From the NCBI RefSeq assembly GCF_031177825.1, contig NZ_JAPSKE010000005.1:248001-312000 (forward strand): 64,000 nucleotides of DNA, in the 5' to 3' direction. The notes beneath the pieces are model-generated. The model saw only the letters and a program-made list of their open reading frames with translations. It did not search any database and was not told where the DNA came from. Positions 61,470 to 64,000 of the stretch are shown here, one piece after another; position 1 is the first letter of the stretch; each line of letters starts with the position of its first letter. Position numbers and translations under genes: made by a program. Source of the stretch: Paenibacillus sp. (lineage in GTDB: Bacteria; Bacillota; Bacilli; Paenibacillales; YIM-B00363).

Positions 61470-61553
61470 TTAGGTCATCCATCCCCCGCCGTCGATGCGG
61501 TATTCGCTCCGCTTCACCCCCGTGCCTTCGTCATAAGCGCCCCCCCTTCCGAT
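61470..61553 (-). pseudogene. C-terminal remnant of an Ig-like (OmpL47-type) surface protein
   Basis: A minus-strand frame ends YDEGTGVKRSEYRIDGGGWM-T-stop, which fits the conserved GSGV-xx-xEYxxDGG segment of OmpL47/Ig-like repeats in large surface proteins. The frame is closed 27 codons upstream by a stop and no start is credible. A proper terminator follows, as expected for the 3' end of a deleted gene. Confidence 0.45.
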
Positions 61554-61561
61554 TCAGCAAA

Positions 61562-61577
61562 ATGAAAGCGCATGCAA
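61562..61577. promoter_or_regulatory. cre-like site between the divergent genes
   Basis: ATGAAAGCGCATGCAA fits WTGNAANCGNWNNCWW at every position. It could give glucose repression to the plus-strand gene, the importer operon, or both. Confidence 0.4.
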
Positions 61578-61757
61578 TCAACTTTATGGTAAGGATATCC
61601 ACCTCCTACTTCATCCAATTTTTTTACTTGTCATGCTGTTATTTTGACTACTTACCTCTTTATAGCTTGCATTCCCGGGCCAGAACCCGACTTTCATGTT
61701 ACAGTATAGAAAAGAGTACTATCGATGAGCGCATATGGAAAAGGAGCAAACTCGGTC

Positions 61758-63416
61758 ATGTCTACGGCTCAAGAGCGGCGGCAGCGGATTCTAGCCTTCA
61801 CGGCGCGGCAAGCGTACGATCGTTCGCTGCTGGATAGCGGTTTGTGGTTTCACGACGATATTCGAAACAACTTCTATTTCGCCTCCTATCTATTTGCGGC
61901 TTCCGTCGACGAAACGACGGAGATCGGCTTCGACAAGCGGGAAGCGATGCTTAGAGCCGAAACGGTGTTGATGAACACGCTATCGCTGCAGGACAAAGAT
62001 TCGAACAGTGCGACGTACGGGCACTGGCCGCTCGGTTTGCACCCCAACCCGAAGGAAGCGAAACCCAATGCGCTCCCGGCGGAGCTGATGGGGATTCTTG
62101 CGGTTTGGTTTTACCGGAAATACTCCGCTTGGATGTCGGAAGACTTGAAGGCGGCTTTCGAGGATGCGAGTCTACACCTGTACCGCAGCGGATATTACCG
62201 GCTTCCGTTACGCCGGTATCATCATCACGAAGCCAAATATACGGCTGCCAAGCTTGTATATGGGACTCATTTTCAGGACGAGGCTCTGCTGCAGGAAGGG
62301 AAGGAAAGTCTGCACCTCACGCTGAAGCGCTTGTCCGAGCGAGGGATGCCCGAATACGGCGCTTTGCCGTGGTTTTGGCACTGGGTTCAAGGGTTCACAT
62401 GCGCGCTGGAGTGCGCGACGGATGAAACTTTGATTGAACCGCTGCGACGGATCCTCGATGGATTATGGGACATAAGAGCTTCGTATTATGTGCCGGGCGC
62501 ATGGGTCGGAGCGCATTCCCGCGGGTTGGCGCACGACCTTCCGAAGGACGGTAACGTCGGCTTCGATTATGTTCAGTTCGGCGACTTTCCTCTCCCAGCA
62601 TCGTTACCCCGCGTCGAATATGCGGGATTGCTGTATTATGAGGCTCCGCAGGAAGCATTCCGGAAGGCCGTCCAAAGGGCGGAGCCGAAAGAAATACGGC
62701 ACGCCGTGTATCCGATCGGGTCGGGGGCGGAGCCGCTCCACAATTACGCGTATATTGCGGAGCGTTATGCCGTCGGCGGCATGTGGGAACGCGTCAAGGA
62801 GTTTGATAACGAGCAGCATCGATGGGAAGCGACGCTGCCTCTAACCGGCAGCCGGTCTGTCAATCGTTTGTATTTCTTTCAACCGGGCGAGGGATATAAA
62901 TCGGGCGATCCGCGTCACCAAAACGACAGCGGAGGCATGCTGTTTCACCGAAGCGCCGTCATCGCTTATTATGCCGACGAAGCCGCAATCGAAGAACGCA
63001 ATGTCCTTCATGGCGTGCTTCCGAAAGGACAATGGATTCAAAGGCCTACTGCATTGTATGGGTATACGCAAGGAGTGTATTTTGCGGTGTTCCTGTCTTC
63101 GGGGTACAAACTAACGGAAGCGTCCGACCGTTTCGAGGTAACGCTTGGGGGGTTGCCTGCCGGCGTTGTCGTCGAGGCTCTCGACGACAGGGAAGCGAAT
63201 CGAATGGGGATCTCCGATTTGGAAACGTTCGGCTCGGTCTTGGAGCAAAGAGCGCCGCTTTGGAATTCCTTGTCGGACGGACTCTGCGGTGTCGAATACC
63301 GTTCGCTCTCCGGCGACCTCCTGTCGTTGAAGACGGACGGACGAACATGGAGCCTGCCTGCGATTAACGGAAGGCCTGTAGATTTTCATGCATACCATCC
63401 GGAAGCAAAATCATGA
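61758..63416 (+). CDS. Unrecognised 552-residue protein, probable alpha/alpha-toroid enzyme
   Basis: I do not recognise a named family. There is no signal peptide or membrane helix. The first 330 residues look helical with paired-helix spacing (FYFASYLFAASVDETTEIGF, AELMGILAVWFYRKYSAWM), and the rest is beta-rich. Conserved-looking polar clusters are YGHWPLGLHPNPKE, PGAWVGAHSRGLAHDLPKD and DPRHQNDSGGMLFHRSAVIA, the last with a His-Gln-Asn-Asp pattern like that of polysaccharide lyases. ATG at 61758 follows AAGGAG by 11 bases; an ATG at 61725 is the alternative. Divergent from the heparinase-type operon, so it may be a new lyase or hydrolase. Confidence 0.8.
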   Translation: MSTAQERRQRILAFTARQAYDRSLLDSGLWFHDDIRNNFYFASYLFAASVDETTEIGFDKREAMLRAETVLMNTLSLQDKDSNSATYGHWPLGLHPNPKEAKPNALPAELMGILAVWFYRKYSAWMSEDLKAAFEDASLHLYRSGYYRLPLRRYHHHEAKYTAAKLVYGTHFQDEALLQEGKESLHLTLKRLSERGMPEYGALPWFWHWVQGFTCALECATDETLIEPLRRILDGLWDIRASYYVPGAWVGAHSRGLAHDLPKDGNVGFDYVQFGDFPLPASLPRVEYAGLLYYEAPQEAFRKAVQRAEPKEIRHAVYPIGSGAEPLHNYAYIAERYAVGGMWERVKEFDNEQHRWEATLPLTGSRSVNRLYFFQPGEGYKSGDPRHQNDSGGMLFHRSAVIAYYADEAAIEERNVLHGVLPKGQWIQRPTALYGYTQGVYFAVFLSSGYKLTEASDRFEVTLGGLPAGVVVEALDDREANRMGISDLETFGSVLEQRAPLWNSLSDGLCGVEYRSLSGDLLSLKTDGRTWSLPAINGRPVDFHAYHPEAKS

Positions 63417-63421
63417 GGAAG

Positions 63422-63444
63422 GGGGCGCCGAGGCGCCCCTTTCC
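63422..63444 (+). terminator. Terminator after the 552-residue protein gene
   Basis: Eight-base GC arms GGGGCGCC and GGCGCCCC with a 2-base gap (a larger loop in practice), then TTT. It may also stop the converging gene at 63524. Confidence 0.6.
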
Positions 63445-63523
63445 GCTCCAAGCGATTCCGATGCAGGCATGCGTATCGAAAATCACGTCTTCGCCTTGCG
63501 GAAGCCAGCCGGATTTTACCGAA

Positions 63524-63874
63524 TCAAGACGACGGCGGAACCCTAGTGATGATGTCGATATTGGATTGAATCTCCGTTCGCAAGAATGCTTTCGCTTCTT
63601 CGGATCCTGTCAGTTGAAGCAAAATCGGCTCCTCTTCATTGCTTGCGATAACCGAAAACGTTAGAAACGGACAGCATTTCCGCTCCATGCCGATCCAATC
63701 TTGGATAAGCCGCAGCGTTTCCGAGTCGCCGGGGAATCGATATTGGAATCCGTTCGCAAGCTCCGTCAAACCAAGCCTTCTCTTTTCGATTTCCGTCCAG
63801 ATGTGTTTGTACTCCGCCCGCTGTTCATTCGTAAATGCGGAATGGCAGCAAGCAACCGGAATTTCTTTGCTCAT
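63524..63874 (-). CDS. Small conserved protein with two Cys-Cys pairs
   Basis: A 116-residue cytoplasmic protein. Cys pairs occur in PVACCHSAFT (residues 9-10) and GMERKCCPFLTFSV (about 67-68), with LQLTGSEEAKAFL near the C-terminus. I recall similar CCPFL proteins near metal-resistance genes, so thiol or metal binding is a guess. Its start at 63874 is preceded by GAAAGGGG. It is convergent with the gene to its left and divergent from the promoter at 63949. Confidence 0.75.
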   Translation of the reverse strand: MSKEIPVACCHSAFTNEQRAEYKHIWTEIEKRRLGLTELANGFQYRFPGDSETLRLIQDWIGMERKCCPFLTFSVIASNEEEPILLQLTGSEEAKAFLRTEIQSNIDIITRVPPSS

Positions 63875-63948
63875 GTCCGTTTGCCCCTTTCATTTTGCGC
63901 AGGAGTTACGGCTACTCCAAAAACAGCGAGCCGCCCCCTCTCATTTCA

Positions 63949-63987
63949 TTTACATCGCCTTCCATGTCAAGTTATACTCGCAGTATA
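63949..63987 (+). promoter_or_regulatory. Promoter with operator for a gene beyond the right edge
   Basis: TTTACA (63949-63954) and TATACT (63973-63978) with an 18-base spacer. The -10 lies in the perfect 15-base palindrome 63973-63987 (arms TATACT and AGTATA around CGC), which suggests repression or autoregulation. Confidence 0.5.
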
Positions 63988-64000
63988 AAACTTAAAGTTA

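Noticed and set aside
1-64000. tRNA, rRNA, CRISPR arrays, insertion sequences, prophage
   Set aside because: No cloverleaf, rRNA core, regular spacer repeats, transposase, integrase or phage structural motif was found by reading.

Overview
The window looks like part of a chromosome from a Paenibacillaceae bacterium (Paenibacillus or Cohnella-like, Firmicutes). The basis is family content and style: LplABC/YesMN-type carbohydrate importers with embedded two-component systems, DUF5696, DUF2264 and Yip1/NHL proteins, strong AGGAGG ribosome sites, sigma-A promoters with 17-base spacers, and U-tract terminators. GC is moderate. I see no rRNA, tRNA, CRISPR array, IS element or prophage.

Layout. 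1-2 kb: the 5' end of an unrecognised gene and a type I sulfatase, each with a clear promoter and the same 16-base LacI-type operator sequence. 2-13.5 kb: housekeeping and stress genes (secreted helical-repeat protein, GNAT acetyltransferase, SAM methyltransferase, LysR regulator divergent from a TetA(L)-like exporter plus quinone oxidoreductase, a 14-TM exporter, a winged-helix gene remnant, a small membrane protein, a fused SecDF). 13.5-20.6 kb: YesN-YesM two-component system, solute-binding lipoprotein, two permeases and a cytoplasmic GDPD phosphodiesterase in one operon. 20.7-24.4 kb: an MFS exporter and an OmpR/histidine kinase pair. 24.4-36.8 kb: one very long operon with an MsmX-like ATPase, a 1014-residue binding-protein fusion, four permeases, an NHL/Yip1 membrane protein and a DUF5696 protein.

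36.9-49.6 kb is an IclR-centred regulon. The operator AGAAC-N3-GTTCT sits just downstream of the -10 of three promoters. These drive (i) sialidase-fold protein / DapA-family aldolase / binding protein / Gfo-Idh-MocA oxidoreductase, (ii) a Tat-exported beta-helix protein with its own 57-residue TatA, and (iii) an LplABC-type importer whose operon begins with a decayed copy of the DapA-family gene. A weaker fifth site lies in the iclR leader.

49.6-63.4 kb is a second polysaccharide locus: importer, two-component system, intracellular heparinase II/III-like lyase, GH88 unsaturated glucuronyl hydrolase and a DUF2264 protein, divergent from an unrecognised 552-residue protein. A fragment of a surface Ig-like protein, still followed by its terminator, lies between them. 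The window ends with a small double-cysteine protein and a promoter leading out of the window.

Working together: ten permeases and five binding proteins share a single visible ATPase, which fits the multitask MsmX model. Secreted and surface proteins expose or cut an acidic polysaccharide, importers bring in oligosaccharides, and enzymes without signal peptides finish the degradation. Substrates are inferred, not read from the sequence. All start choices below rest on ribosome-site spacing.
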